A DNA stretch of 33,871 nt, from positions 1-33,871 of the forward strand of contig JBJEQH010000180.1 in NCBI GenBank assembly GCA_051881655.1, in the 5' to 3' direction. Below the pieces are notes generated by a model that worked only from the letters and a program-made list of their open reading frames with translations, was not told the origin of the DNA and did no database searches. Positions 14,892 through 23,059 of this stretch are shown here, piece after piece. This DNA is from Heritagella sp051881655 (lineage in GTDB: Bacteria > Bacillota > Clostridia > Oscillospirales > Acutalibacteraceae). Every line of letters begins with the position of its first letter. The stretch's first letter is position 1. The position numbers were made by a program, and so were the translations under genes.

Positions 14892-16307
14892 ATGAAAATC
14901 CCAAACAAGTGGGTAGGAGACCGCGCTTTCTATTTCAGTATGCTGCATCTGGCCATTCCGCTGATTATTCAGCAGGCCGTCAGCAGCTTTGTCAGCCTGC
15001 TGGATAACGTAATGGTAGGAGCCCTGGGCACCGAGTCCATCTCCGGAGTGGCCATCGTCAACCAGCTGGTATTCGTCTATTACCTGACGGTTTTCGGCAC
15101 GCTCAGCGGTGCCTCGATCTTCGGCTCCCAGTTTTTCGGTGTGGGGGACCACAAGGGCCTGCGGGATACGTTCCGCTTCCGCCTGATCGCCAGCCTGGGG
15201 CTGACGGTGGTAGCCATCGTGGTGTTCCTCACGGCGGGAGACTCGCTGACCGCCCTGTTTTTAACCGATGACGGCACCAGTGACGTGGGCCTGACGGCGT
15301 CGCTTGCCTCGCAATACATGCAGATCACCCTGTGGGGGCTGGTGCCCTACGCCATTGCCCAGGTATACAGCTCGGTGGTGCGCGAAACGGGCGATGCTTT
15401 TCAGCCCATGGTTGCCAGTGTGCTGTCCATTCTGGTCAACCTGCTGTTTAACTATCTGCTGATCTTCGGCAAGCTGGGCTTTCCCGCCATGGGGGTGGCC
15501 GGTGCCGCATGGGCAACGGTCCTGTCCCGGTATGTGGAGTGCCTCTATCTGCTCATCGCCACCCACCGCCGCCCGGACAAATACCTCTTTATCCAGGGGG
15601 CACTGCGCAGTCTGCGCATTCCGCTGGCGCTGTGCCGGCGCATTGTGATCATGGGCCTGCCGCTGATGCTGAACGAGTGCCTGTGGTCACTGGGCAGCAC
15701 CATGATCAACCAGAGCTACAGCACCCGGGGACTGACGGTGGTGGCCGCCACCAACATCCAGAGTACGGTGTGGAATCTGTTTACCATTATCATGTTTGCC
15801 ATGGGCAGCGTGGTCTCGATTATGGTGGGCCAGCGCCTGGGCGCGGGGGATATCGAGGGCGCCCGCGAAACCGATACCCGGCTGATTACCTTCACCGTCG
15901 TGCTGCATGTGCTCATCGGAACCCTTCTGGTACTGACCGCGCCGTATATCCCGTATATTTACAATACCACCGACGAGGTACGCTCTCTGACCACCACCCT
16001 GCTGTATATCTCCGGGGCGGTACTGCCGGTAAATGCCTTTATGCATACCTGTTATTTCACGGTGCGCAGCGGCGGCAAAACGATCATTACCTTCCTGTTT
16101 GACTGCGGATTTACCTGGTGCGTGGTGCTGCCGCTGGTGGTGTGCCTGTGCTCGTTTACCGATCTGCCCATGGCCATGATCTTCCTGCTGGCCCAGCTCT
16201 CCGAGGTGATCAAGGCTGTCATCGGATTCGGGATGCTGAAAAGCGGCATCTGGGCCAAAAACCTGATCCACGATTTGAGCGGAAAAACGGAGGAAAGCAC
16301 CCCGTAA
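14892..16307 (+). CDS. MATE family efflux transporter
   Basis: A 471-residue inner-membrane antiporter of the MATE/MatE superfamily with about 12 membrane helices in two six-helix repeats. Each half shows the family pattern: residues 18-45 (LAIPLIIQQAVSSFVSLLDN onwards, then GALGTESISGVAIVNQL) and residues 255-285 (GLPLMLNECLWSLGSTMINQ). It probably exports cations, drugs or lipid-like molecules in exchange for Na or H. It starts 44 bp after the DUF6320 gene with no terminator between, so it is likely the third gene of that operon. ATG at 14892 is preferred because GAGGAG is 7 bases upstream; an in-frame ATG at 14877 lacks a site. Confidence 0.93.
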   Translation: MKIPNKWVGDRAFYFSMLHLAIPLIIQQAVSSFVSLLDNVMVGALGTESISGVAIVNQLVFVYYLTVFGTLSGASIFGSQFFGVGDHKGLRDTFRFRLIASLGLTVVAIVVFLTAGDSLTALFLTDDGTSDVGLTASLASQYMQITLWGLVPYAIAQVYSSVVRETGDAFQPMVASVLSILVNLLFNYLLIFGKLGFPAMGVAGAAWATVLSRYVECLYLLIATHRRPDKYLFIQGALRSLRIPLALCRRIVIMGLPLMLNECLWSLGSTMINQSYSTRGLTVVAATNIQSTVWNLFTIIMFAMGSVVSIMVGQRLGAGDIEGARETDTRLITFTVVLHVLIGTLLVLTAPYIPYIYNTTDEVRSLTTTLLYISGAVLPVNAFMHTCYFTVRSGGKTIITFLFDCGFTWCVVLPLVVCLCSFTDLPMAMIFLLAQLSEVIKAVIGFGMLKSGIWAKNLIHDLSGKTEESTP

Positions 16308-16357
16308 GTACGCAGAGCCCACGGTTATCCGGCCACGGCCCCGGTTTCCGGAAACAA

Positions 16358-16390
16358 AAAAGGAGCGCCCGATTTTGGGGCGCTCCTTTT
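16358..16390. terminator. Bidirectional terminator between MATE and LarA-family genes
   Basis: AAAAGGAGCGCCC and GGGCGCTCCTTTT pair perfectly over 13 bp around a 7-base loop, with A and T tracts on both sides. It ends both convergent units. On the minus strand the stem touches the TAA stop codon of the LarA-family gene (16389-16391), so termination is immediate after translation. Confidence 0.92.
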
Positions 16391-17678
16391 ATTCTGCGTC
16401 TTTTGCCGGGGGAAGGGGCATCACATAGCCGCCAAAGGGCACCACGTACACGTCCTTTCCCGTAAAATCAATCTGCCGCAGCAGTTCTTCCATATCCGGC
16501 GAGCTGGTAATATTCATCTCCCGGACCAGATCCGGCGGCAGAGTGGAGAGCAGATACGCTTTGCCGCGGCGCAGCCACTCGCAGGTGGCATAGAAAATAT
16601 ACCCGCCAATGGTAAAATCAGCCCGCAGCGCTTCATCCAGCCGTCCCTCTTTCAGGGGACGGATCCAGTCAAAATAGTCTTTCGCACCGCCTCCGTCCCG
16701 GCACTCGGCCAAAAACAGCAGGGTTCCGCCGGGCTTCATGGCATTGATGGCGTTCAGCGGGCTTTTGATCGCCTGGTACAGATTGATATCCTTGGGGTAA
16801 CCGCCGCAACTGACAATTACCACATCGGCCAGGTGGTCAATGGGCACCTCGTAGCACTGCTGCTGATACCGGCAGCTCACCTGCCAGGCGGTGCGCCAGT
16901 TCCCGCAGAACAGGCCGCTGTGCCGGCCGCTGGGGGCGATGACGATGTTGATCCCGAAGGTGGGGGAGAGAAGCCCGGCCGCCTCGTCCATATCCTCGTG
17001 GATGGGGTTCAGGGGCAGTTTGCCGCTGCCCACCTTTTCGTCGGTACACGGCAGGGTGGGACTGAGGGCGCGCTCGTGGTTCTGGCGGATCGTCTGGCGG
17101 GAAGAAATACCCGGCAGCACACTTTTGCGCCCGCCGCCGAACCCGGCCATCAGATGGTGCACCGTGCCGCCGATCAAAATAACCTTGCGCCCCACAGCCA
17201 GGGGGTTTACCTCCACCCGGGTACCCCGGGAAGTGGTGCCGATATAGACCAGATCCGGCGCATCGCAGTCGTGGTTGACCACCCGTACCTTCTCATATAC
17301 CTCCGGGGTGACCAGCCGTTTCATTTCTTCCTCCGTATTGGGGCGGTGGGTCCCCAGCGCAATAACAATCACCATATTGGCATAGGGCACCCCGCACTCC
17401 TCGTGGAGGAACGGAACCAGCAGCCCCACCACCTGATCCTGGTGCATCCAGGCCCGGGTGATATCGCTGACCACCAGCGTGACAAGGTCATCGGGGGCGA
17501 TCAGTTCCCGCAGCGGGGGCGAGTCGATGGCGCCTTCCCCAATGGCCCGGGCAAATTCCGCCGGCAGGTCCTCAATTTCCCGCATCGTGTTCTCATGCAG
17601 GGTTTCAATGCTGTGTGCCCCCCGGATGGGAATGGAAACGGCGGTTTCTCCGTATTTCATCACAACGGTCTGATCCAT
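16389..17678 (-). CDS. larA: LarA-family nickel-pincer racemase/epimerase
   Basis: A 429-residue cytoplasmic member of the DUF2088/LarA family, whose founding enzyme interconverts D- and L-lactate with a nickel-pincer nucleotide. Expected functional residues are present: SDITR (Asp72, Arg75), GTHR (His111), NHD (135-137), GGTVHHLMAGFGGGRKSVLPG with His174/175 and the cofactor-binding Lys185, and QNHERAL (His201, nickel ligand). No larB, larC or larE cofactor genes are in the window. Family members also racemise other 2-hydroxyacids, so lactate is not certain. The start at 17678 has GAGGAG 8 bases upstream; the longer frame from 17723 would overlap the MATE gene's end. It lies 31 bp after that MATE gene, in an operon. 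Confidence 0.86.
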   Translation of the reverse strand: MDQTVVMKYGETAVSIPIRGAHSIETLHENTMREIEDLPAEFARAIGEGAIDSPPLRELIAPDDLVTLVVSDITRAWMHQDQVVGLLVPFLHEECGVPYANMVIVIALGTHRPNTEEEMKRLVTPEVYEKVRVVNHDCDAPDLVYIGTTSRGTRVEVNPLAVGRKVILIGGTVHHLMAGFGGGRKSVLPGISSRQTIRQNHERALSPTLPCTDEKVGSGKLPLNPIHEDMDEAAGLLSPTFGINIVIAPSGRHSGLFCGNWRTAWQVSCRYQQQCYEVPIDHLADVVIVSCGGYPKDINLYQAIKSPLNAINAMKPGGTLLFLAECRDGGGAKDYFDWIRPLKEGRLDEALRADFTIGGYIFYATCEWLRRGKAYLLSTLPPDLVREMNITSSPDMEELLRQIDFTGKDVYVVPFGGYVMPLPPAKDAE

Positions 17679-17709
17679 GTTCACTTCTCCTCTCTTACAC
17701 TCTTCTGCA

Positions 17710-19077
17710 TCACGGGTTCTCAATCTGCCGCATCAGCTTGGGGAAACGGAACAGGAAGGTGATCCCCACCACGCTGGCGCAGGCGATATCCGCCACCGGC
17801 TCGGCCAGAAACACGCCGAAAACCGGGTTCTGCGGGAAGAAAAACGGCAGAATGTACGCCAGCGGGATCAGCAGAATCACCTTGCGCAGCAGGGCGAAAA
17901 ACAGGCTGATCTTCGACTGGCCCAGAGCCACAAACGTCTGCTGGCAGGACCCCTGCACCGACATCATAAAGCAGCCGGCCATATAAATCCGCAGCGCCCA
18001 CACGGTATACTCCGTCAGAGCCGGATCATCGTTGAAAATGGACACCAGCACCTGCGGGAACAGCTGGCACGACAGGAACAGCAGCGCATAGAAAAAGACT
18101 TCAAATCCCAGCAGCAGAAAAAAGGCCCGGCGCACCCGGTCAGGCTTGCGCGCACCGTAGTTAAAACTGATAATCGGCTGGGCCCCTTGGGTCAGCCCCT
18201 GCATGGGCAGGAACATCATCTGCAGCACGCTGCCGCAGATGGTCATGGCCCCCACGGCCACATCCCCGCCGTAGGTCTGCAGCTGGGTATTAAAGACAAT
18301 ATGAATGGCGCTCTCAGTGGCCTGCATCACAAAGGGCGACAACCCCAGCGCCATCACCGGCGCCAGAATGCTCCACCGGGGGCGCAGATAGCGGCGGCGG
18401 ATGCGCAGCGCCGTCTTTTTCCCGAACAGGAACCACAGCACCCACAGGCAGGAGACTGCCTGTGACAGCACGGTGGCCAGCGCGGCACCCCGTACTCCCA
18501 TGTTCATCCCATAGATAAACAGCGGATCCAGCGAGATATTCAGCACGGCGCCGATCACCACCGTCATCATGCTGACAGTGGCCCGTCCCTGCATGGTGAT
18601 AAACGAGTTCATCCCCAGCGACATCTGCACGAACAACGTGCCGCACAGATAGAAAGTGAGGTAATCCTGCGCATAGGGGAGGGTGGCGTCGCTGGCGCCA
18701 AAACAGCGCAGCAGCGGGCCGGACAGCGGCAGCAGCACCGCCATCAGCGCTATGGAAATACCCAGCAGCAGGGAAAAGCAGTTGCCCAGAATCCGCTCGG
18801 CGCCCTCCCGATCCCCGCGGCCCATGGCAATGGAAGCCCGGGGCCCACCGCCCATCCCCACAAAGGCGGAAAAGGCGGAAATCACCATCACAATGGGGAA
18901 GCAGATGCCTACGCCGGTCAGCGCCAGGCCGCCGCTTTCGCCCATGTGGCCAATGTACATCCGGTCCACAATATTGTAAAGGGCGTTAATCAGCTGGGCG
19001 ATAATGGACGGAATGGCCAGCCTGGCCAGCCATTTTCCCACCGAGCCGGATCCCAGATCCGCATTTTGTCCTGTCAA
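17710..19077 (-). CDS. MATE family efflux transporter
   Basis: A second MATE-superfamily exporter, not closely related to the one at 14892. It has 12 predicted membrane helices, with the first repeat GSVGKWLARLAIPSIIAQLI then NALYNIVDRMYIGHMGESGG, and the characteristic GMGGGPRASIAMGRGDREGA and QGAQPIISFNYGARKPDRVR loops. Start choice is unclear. The GTG at 19113 is only about 8 bases from the predicted transcript start and has no ribosome site. The ATG at 19086 abuts the only AGGAG. The TTG at 19077 lies 9 bases after AGGAG and gives a normal-length N-terminus, so it is preferred here (455 residues). It leads an operon with the LarA-family gene. Confidence 0.9.
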   Translation of the reverse strand: MTGQNADLGSGSVGKWLARLAIPSIIAQLINALYNIVDRMYIGHMGESGGLALTGVGICFPIVMVISAFSAFVGMGGGPRASIAMGRGDREGAERILGNCFSLLLGISIALMAVLLPLSGPLLRCFGASDATLPYAQDYLTFYLCGTLFVQMSLGMNSFITMQGRATVSMMTVVIGAVLNISLDPLFIYGMNMGVRGAALATVLSQAVSCLWVLWFLFGKKTALRIRRRYLRPRWSILAPVMALGLSPFVMQATESAIHIVFNTQLQTYGGDVAVGAMTICGSVLQMMFLPMQGLTQGAQPIISFNYGARKPDRVRRAFFLLLGFEVFFYALLFLSCQLFPQVLVSIFNDDPALTEYTVWALRIYMAGCFMMSVQGSCQQTFVALGQSKISLFFALLRKVILLIPLAYILPFFFPQNPVFGVFLAEPVADIACASVVGITFLFRFPKLMRQIENP

Positions 19078-19127
19078 TTCGGTCATCTCCTGCTTTTCTG
19101 TGCGCTGTATCACACATTTTTCTTTGT

Positions 19128-19156
19128 ATTATACCGCAAACTCTTCCTTTTGTCAT
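19128..19156 (-). promoter_or_regulatory. Promoter of the MATE-LarA operon
   Basis: ATGACA (19151-19156) and TATAAT (19128-19133) with a 17-bp spacer on the minus strand. The predicted start of transcription (near 19121) argues against the GTG start codon at 19113. Confidence 0.65.
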
Positions 19157-19184
19157 CCGGCACCGCCCCTCCTTACTTTCCGGT

Positions 19185-20855
19185 TTACCGGATAAAGGCT
19201 ACGGTTTTCAGCAGTACCGATCCGCTGACACACTCCAGCCGGACCGTTACCTTTTCCCCCTCCGGAATGGGGAAGGGTTCGCTCTCTCCCTCTTTCAGGG
19301 TCAGCCGTACCTCTTCCATGCCGGGAATGGAAACCCGGATTACACCGTCACTTCCGCTCAGCGCGGTCAGCTTTCCGGCAGTACCGGGCTGTACCTCGCG
19401 CACTGTATAGGCGGCAAACACGCCGGGCGTAAACCGCAGGCACAGGTGTTCCCACTCGCGCTCCGGCTGCTTTCCGGACATCATGGCAAAAAACGGCTCT
19501 TCTGCCGGGATATAGCCCGGATCCCCCACAATGGGCATTCCGTCGCCCAGGCGGTACCCGAAGATATTCTCCCGCGACTGGCTGCCGCCAAACGAAACCC
19601 CTCGGCCGGGCATGGCATCGTAACCGGTAGCGGGAATGGCAAACGGCGCCTGGCGCAGCAGATAGTGGTGTACTTCTTCGTCTTTTGTGCAATGACAGAA
19701 CTTTACGTTTTCCAGCATCTCATCAAAAATCCGCTGGCTCTCCTCGTACGAGGGGCGCGGCCCGCCCTCTGCGATATAACCGTACACCTTATCCCAATCT
19801 TTGGGCAGGGGATAGGTTACCGCATGGGTCACCTGACAGTTCTCGGCGATTTTATAGCTCCAGATGTTAAAGCCAAAATGATTGGTCACCATCATCTCAA
19901 AAAGAACGGCCATCCCCTCATTGGTATCGTTGTTCTCGCCGGACCACAGGCGCACATTGCATTCCTCTGATTTCTGGAACAAAGGTTCCAGAGCCTTCAT
20001 CTGCGGATCATGACCATAATGATTATGAATATGCCAGTTGTGGTAGCCGGGATCAAACTCATGGTCCCCGGTAAAAATGTCAACCCGCGTAGAAAACCGG
20101 TGTCCCTCCAGGCTGAACATGTGATTCTTGTCAATTTTGCGGATCCGGGCAATCACCTCATCGTAAAAACGAATCAGCTCCGGTATCAGGTTCGTAAACC
20201 GCAGAGGTGCCAGCGGTTCATTCAAAAGTTCATAGGCACCCACGATCCAGCGGTCCTTGTAGCGGCGGGCAATTTCCTCCCACAGCAGCATCGTGCGCTC
20301 GCGGCTTTCCTCTTCCAGGAACATCCGGGGAACGTTATCCAGTCCGTCGTCACACAGCAGTCCGCTCTGTCCGCCGACCGCCGCGTGCATATCCAGAATG
20401 GCATACAGCCGGTATTTCTCACACAGATCCAGCACATGATCCAGCATGGCAAACGAATCCTCGTTAAAATGGATACCGGGCTCCTCATCCAGGAACAGCC
20501 GGGCCGACATGGGCAGGCGGATACTGTTCATGCCCTGTTCGGCCATGTAGGCGATATCCTCCTCCGCCAAAAAGGCACGGGTCCAGCGGGACCAGTAATT
20601 TTTGGCATACTGGCTTCCGCACAGCTCGCGGATGCACTGTTCGATGGACCGGCCGTGTTCATAACGAAGGGGCAGTTTATAATTGTCAATATTCGCCATA
20701 AACATGGGCGTACCGCCCACCATCCAGCCTTCGGGGTTACTCCAGCACCCCATACTCCATCCGCGCAGGATCACCTCTTCGCCGTCTCCGTTCACCATCC
20801 GGCGGCCGTCAGCATGCAGAAAACCTTTGACGCGGTCCCTTGTAAATTCACTCAT
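19185..20855 (-). CDS. Glycoside hydrolase family 5 enzyme, cytoplasmic
   Basis: A 556-residue glycosidase. Residues 20-370 form a GH5-type TIM barrel: NSIRLPMSARLF, DMHAAVGGQSG, the acid/base Glu213 in YELLNEP, and a probable nucleophile Glu307 in LWSGENNDTNEG. About 150 further residues make a beta-rich C-terminal domain (from EEVHHYLLRQAPFAIPATGY). There is no signal peptide or membrane anchor, so it should act on imported oligosaccharides, perhaps beta-glucosides. WNPEGWMVGG-type N-terminal sequence is shared with GH5 proteins annotated as glucan 1,3-beta-glucosidase or cellulase, but specificity cannot be fixed. It follows the esterase gene by 28 bp in the same operon; GGAGAAG lies upstream of the ATG. 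Confidence 0.88.
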   Translation of the reverse strand: MSEFTRDRVKGFLHADGRRMVNGDGEEVILRGWSMGCWSNPEGWMVGGTPMFMANIDNYKLPLRYEHGRSIEQCIRELCGSQYAKNYWSRWTRAFLAEEDIAYMAEQGMNSIRLPMSARLFLDEEPGIHFNEDSFAMLDHVLDLCEKYRLYAILDMHAAVGGQSGLLCDDGLDNVPRMFLEEESRERTMLLWEEIARRYKDRWIVGAYELLNEPLAPLRFTNLIPELIRFYDEVIARIRKIDKNHMFSLEGHRFSTRVDIFTGDHEFDPGYHNWHIHNHYGHDPQMKALEPLFQKSEECNVRLWSGENNDTNEGMAVLFEMMVTNHFGFNIWSYKIAENCQVTHAVTYPLPKDWDKVYGYIAEGGPRPSYEESQRIFDEMLENVKFCHCTKDEEVHHYLLRQAPFAIPATGYDAMPGRGVSFGGSQSRENIFGYRLGDGMPIVGDPGYIPAEEPFFAMMSGKQPEREWEHLCLRFTPGVFAAYTVREVQPGTAGKLTALSGSDGVIRVSIPGMEEVRLTLKEGESEPFPIPEGEKVTVRLECVSGSVLLKTVAFIR

Positions 20856-20883
20856 AATTCTTTCTTCTCCTTCCCGTATTTAC

Positions 20884-21699
20884 TCAAAGGACAAAATCAA
20901 ACAGTTCGGAAAGCCAGGTGTGACACAGCGGCACCCAGACCGACGCTGCCGCATTGGGGGTAAATACCTCCTGATTGCACAGGCTCATGCCATGGCCCCC
21001 GTTGGGAAAAATGTGGCAGGCAAACGGCACATGATGCGCCTGCAGGGCGTTCACCAGCAGCAGGGTGTTCTCCACCGGCACACAGTCGTCCTCCACCGTA
21101 TGCCAGACAAAGGCCGGCGGGGTTTTTTCATCGACGTGGCGGTCCAGTGCCCAGAATTCATTCTCCGGGGTACCCGTCTCGTGCTGTCCGCTGACCCAGT
21201 ACAGCGACCCCTGATGGGTCAACGGGCCGGCGGTAATCACCGGGTACCCGAGAATCATGGCGTCGGGCCGGTTTTTGCCCCCGCAGGTATCCAGCTTTTC
21301 CCGCAGTGCCGGATGATCCCACAAAATCCCCAGCGAGGCCGCCAGGTGCCCGCCCGCCGAAAAACCCGCCACCGCAATTTTGTGGGGGTCAATCTGCCAG
21401 GACACGGCGTGATCGCGGATCAGCATCATAGACGAAGAGGCCTCAATCAGTGGGCGCATTTCACCGGCTTCCTCCCGAATGGAGTAATCCAGCACAAACG
21501 CCTGATACCCCTTTTCATAGAAGGAAAGGGCAATGGGCTCGGCCTCGCGGTCCGAGCAGAATTCGTACCCACCGCCCGGGCACACCAGCACGGCCGGCCG
21601 GGCCCCGCGGTGCCGGGACATCTCGCTGTCCGGATCATGCAGATAACCGGTCAGCCGGGCCTTGCTGCCGCTGACGGGAGAAAGGGTGACCAGATTCAT
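20884..21699 (-). CDS. Alpha/beta-hydrolase, BD-FAE/acetyl-xylan esterase-like
   Basis: A 271-residue cytoplasmic esterase. The oxyanion-hole motif is CPGGGY (40-45), the nucleophile is Ser114 in GFSAGG, the acid is Asp204 or Asp205 in HTVEDDCVPVEN and the histidine is His236 in NGGHGM. This order matches the BD-FAE/AXE esterases that remove acetyl or feruloyl groups from plant polysaccharide fragments. No signal peptide. It is the first gene of an operon with the GH5 enzyme, suggesting deacylation before glycosidic cleavage of imported oligosaccharides. ATG at 21699 has GGAG 9 bases upstream. Promoter at 21736-21764. Confidence 0.9.
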   Translation of the reverse strand: MNLVTLSPVSGSKARLTGYLHDPDSEMSRHRGARPAVLVCPGGGYEFCSDREAEPIALSFYEKGYQAFVLDYSIREEAGEMRPLIEASSSMMLIRDHAVSWQIDPHKIAVAGFSAGGHLAASLGILWDHPALREKLDTCGGKNRPDAMILGYPVITAGPLTHQGSLYWVSGQHETGTPENEFWALDRHVDEKTPPAFVWHTVEDDCVPVENTLLLVNALQAHHVPFACHIFPNGGHGMSLCNQEVFTPNAAASVWVPLCHTWLSELFDFVL

Positions 21700-21735
21700 C
21701 GAAAATCGCTCCTTTGTCTGTACAACTCTTTTTTC

Positions 21736-21764
21736 AGTATACTCCTTCCCGAAAAAATAAACAA
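21736..21764 (-). promoter_or_regulatory. Promoter of the esterase-GH5 operon
   Basis: TTGTTT (21759-21764) and TATACT (21736-21741) with a 17-bp spacer on the minus strand, 30 bases before the esterase ATG once transcription starts. The region upstream to 21820 is AT-rich. Confidence 0.65.
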
Positions 21765-21820
21765 GTAGTTTATTTTTTCTTTTTATGGTTTTTTGCTGCT
21801 GTTTCGTTCCGCTTTCCGGA

Positions 21821-21875
21821 AAACAAAAAGGGCCGGATAAGTACAGGCGTCTCAGCCTGTTGCCTTATCCAGCCC
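21821..21875 (-). terminator. Terminator ending RNA2 (21821-21913)
   Basis: On the minus strand GGGCTGGATAAG pairs with CTTATCCGGCCC (12 bp, one U-G wobble), an inner ACAGGC/GCCTGT stem extends it, and TTTTTGTTT follows. The mismatch exists only on the plus strand, so the hairpin is built for minus-strand transcription. Confidence 0.85.
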
Positions 21876-21913
21876 ATCATTTCCCAGCGAATGATTTGCC
21901 CTCCGTGCAAGCA
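21821..21913 (-). ncRNA. RNA2: predicted small or leader RNA upstream of the esterase operon
   Basis: A consensus promoter (21920-21947) drives a predicted transcript of about 93 bases that ends at the strong terminator hairpin (21830-21875). The body has a second small stem, ATCATT/AATGAT (21876-21895), and no open reading frame with a ribosome site. It lies between the stop of the dehydrogenase gene and the esterase gene and points toward the latter. Its promoter is closely similar to that of RNA1, the transcript at 23027-23142. I could not assign it to a known riboswitch or small-RNA class. Confidence 0.55.
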
Positions 21914-21919
21914 TTTTCC

Positions 21920-21947
21920 ATTATACGGAAAAATCCCGTTTTGTCAA
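21920..21947 (-). promoter_or_regulatory. Promoter of RNA2 (transcript 21821-21913)
   Basis: A perfect TTGACA (21942-21947) and a perfect TATAAT (21920-21925) with a 16-bp spacer on the minus strand. The segment ATTTTTCCGTATAATGG around the -10 box recurs, with one extra base, in the promoter at 23149-23177. Confidence 0.8.
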
Positions 21948-21997
21948 GGGGAGAAGGCTCACCGTGCTCCTCCAAACAGCATACCAAACAGCGCCGC

Positions 21998-22978
21998 TCA
22001 CAGTTCCAGCGGGCACTCTTCCCCCCGCAGCATCTGGCACAGAGTGATCACCCCGCAGTGAGCCATGCTCTCCACACTCTCCTGTGTATAAAAGGCCATG
22101 TGCTGGGTCAGTACCACGTTGGGGAACTGGCGCAGATAGACCATATCGCGGTTTTTGATGATATCGGTGCGCCGGTCATTGTGGTAAATCCCCTCCTCGT
22201 TTTCCAGCACATCCATCCCCAGCGCGCCGATTTTTCCGGTCTCAATCCCCTTGGTCAGGGCGTGAATATCCGCCAGCGCCCCCCGGGCCGTGTTGATCAG
22301 CACCACGCCGTCCTTCATCTTTTCCAGCGTTTCGCTGTTGATCAGATGGTCGGTTTCCGGAGTCAGAGGCATGTGCAGCGTGATCAGGTCGCTCTCACGC
22401 AGCAGCGTTTCCATGGGCACATACCGGGCCAGGGCAGCTGCTTCCTCATTGGGGTGCGGATCATAGGCCAGCATCCGGCACCCAAAGCCGCTCAGATTTT
22501 TCATTACCGTCCGGCCGATGCTGCCCGTGCCCAACACTCCCACCGTCAGGCTGCGCAGTTCGCGGCCGCGCAGGCCGTCCAGGGAATAATCATTGACATT
22601 CTGCCGCCACATGGCGGGCTTGTAATTGCGCAGGGTCAGCAGCATCAGCATCACGGTAAAATCGGCCACCCCGTTGGGCGGATAGCTGGCATGGGCCACC
22701 CGCACCCCCAGCCGGTAAGCCGCCTGCACATCCATGTGGTTAAATCCGATGGTGCGGGTGGATACGGCGCCGATGCCCCTCTCCTTCAGCTTTTTCAGCA
22801 GGGCTTCGTCCAAATGGCTGTGCCCCAAAATACTGACTCCATCACTGCCCTCGGCAAAAGACAGGGTCTCCTCTCCCAGGGGCTGTTCGGTCATGCGCAG
22901 GGTCACATTCTCCTGCTGCGCTGTCCGGCACAGAAAATCCCTCTCATCCTCGCGGACTTCAAACACCGTAATTCTCAA
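21998..22978 (-). CDS. D-isomer-specific 2-hydroxyacid dehydrogenase (D-lactate dehydrogenase-like)
   Basis: A 326-residue NAD-dependent oxidoreductase that would interconvert a 2-ketoacid and the D-2-hydroxyacid, most likely pyruvate and D-lactate. The Rossmann motif is LGTGSIGRT (149-157) with Asp173 (AYDPHP) selecting NAD. Catalytic residues are Arg232 (NTARGAL), Glu259 (GMDVLE) and His293 (LTQHMAF). The LDH/VanH-like flavour comes from STRTIGFNHMD near residue 75. The start is a TTG at 22978 with AAGGAAAG upstream; no in-frame ATG is near. No promoter is visible between it and the terminator at 23027-23059, so expression would need read-through from RNA1 (23027-23142). RNA2 (21821-21913) follows it on the same strand. 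Confidence 0.92.
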   Translation of the reverse strand: MRITVFEVREDERDFLCRTAQQENVTLRMTEQPLGEETLSFAEGSDGVSILGHSHLDEALLKKLKERGIGAVSTRTIGFNHMDVQAAYRLGVRVAHASYPPNGVADFTVMLMLLTLRNYKPAMWRQNVNDYSLDGLRGRELRSLTVGVLGTGSIGRTVMKNLSGFGCRMLAYDPHPNEEAAALARYVPMETLLRESDLITLHMPLTPETDHLINSETLEKMKDGVVLINTARGALADIHALTKGIETGKIGALGMDVLENEEGIYHNDRRTDIIKNRDMVYLRQFPNVVLTQHMAFYTQESVESMAHCGVITLCQMLRGEECPLEL

Positions 22979-23026
22979 ATTTCTTTCCTTCTTTCTCTGT
23001 TTTGTGCTTTATGGTGCTAAAAGGTC

Positions 23027-23059
23027 AAAAAAAAAGCAGACTGTAAAAACAGTCTGCTT
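23027..23059 (-). terminator. Terminator at the end of RNA1 (23027-23142), upstream of the dehydrogenase gene
   Basis: AAGCAGACTGT and ACAGTCTGCTT pair perfectly over 11 bp around a four-base loop, followed on the minus strand by seven or more T. Runs of A on the other side would also let it act on the plus strand, but no plus-strand gene needs it. Confidence 0.9.

Noticed and set aside
21830..21875. Similarity to TPP riboswitch elements (GGCTGAGA, CTGGATAA)
   Set aside because: The elements are in the wrong order and lie within the terminator hairpin; no thi-box fold can be formed.
21876..21913. Similarity of RNA2 (21821-21913) to a cyclic-di-GMP-I riboswitch (GGGCAAA near the 5' end)
   Set aside because: The following GNRA tetraloop, GACGCAAAGCC core and receptor of that class are missing, so the match is limited to seven bases.
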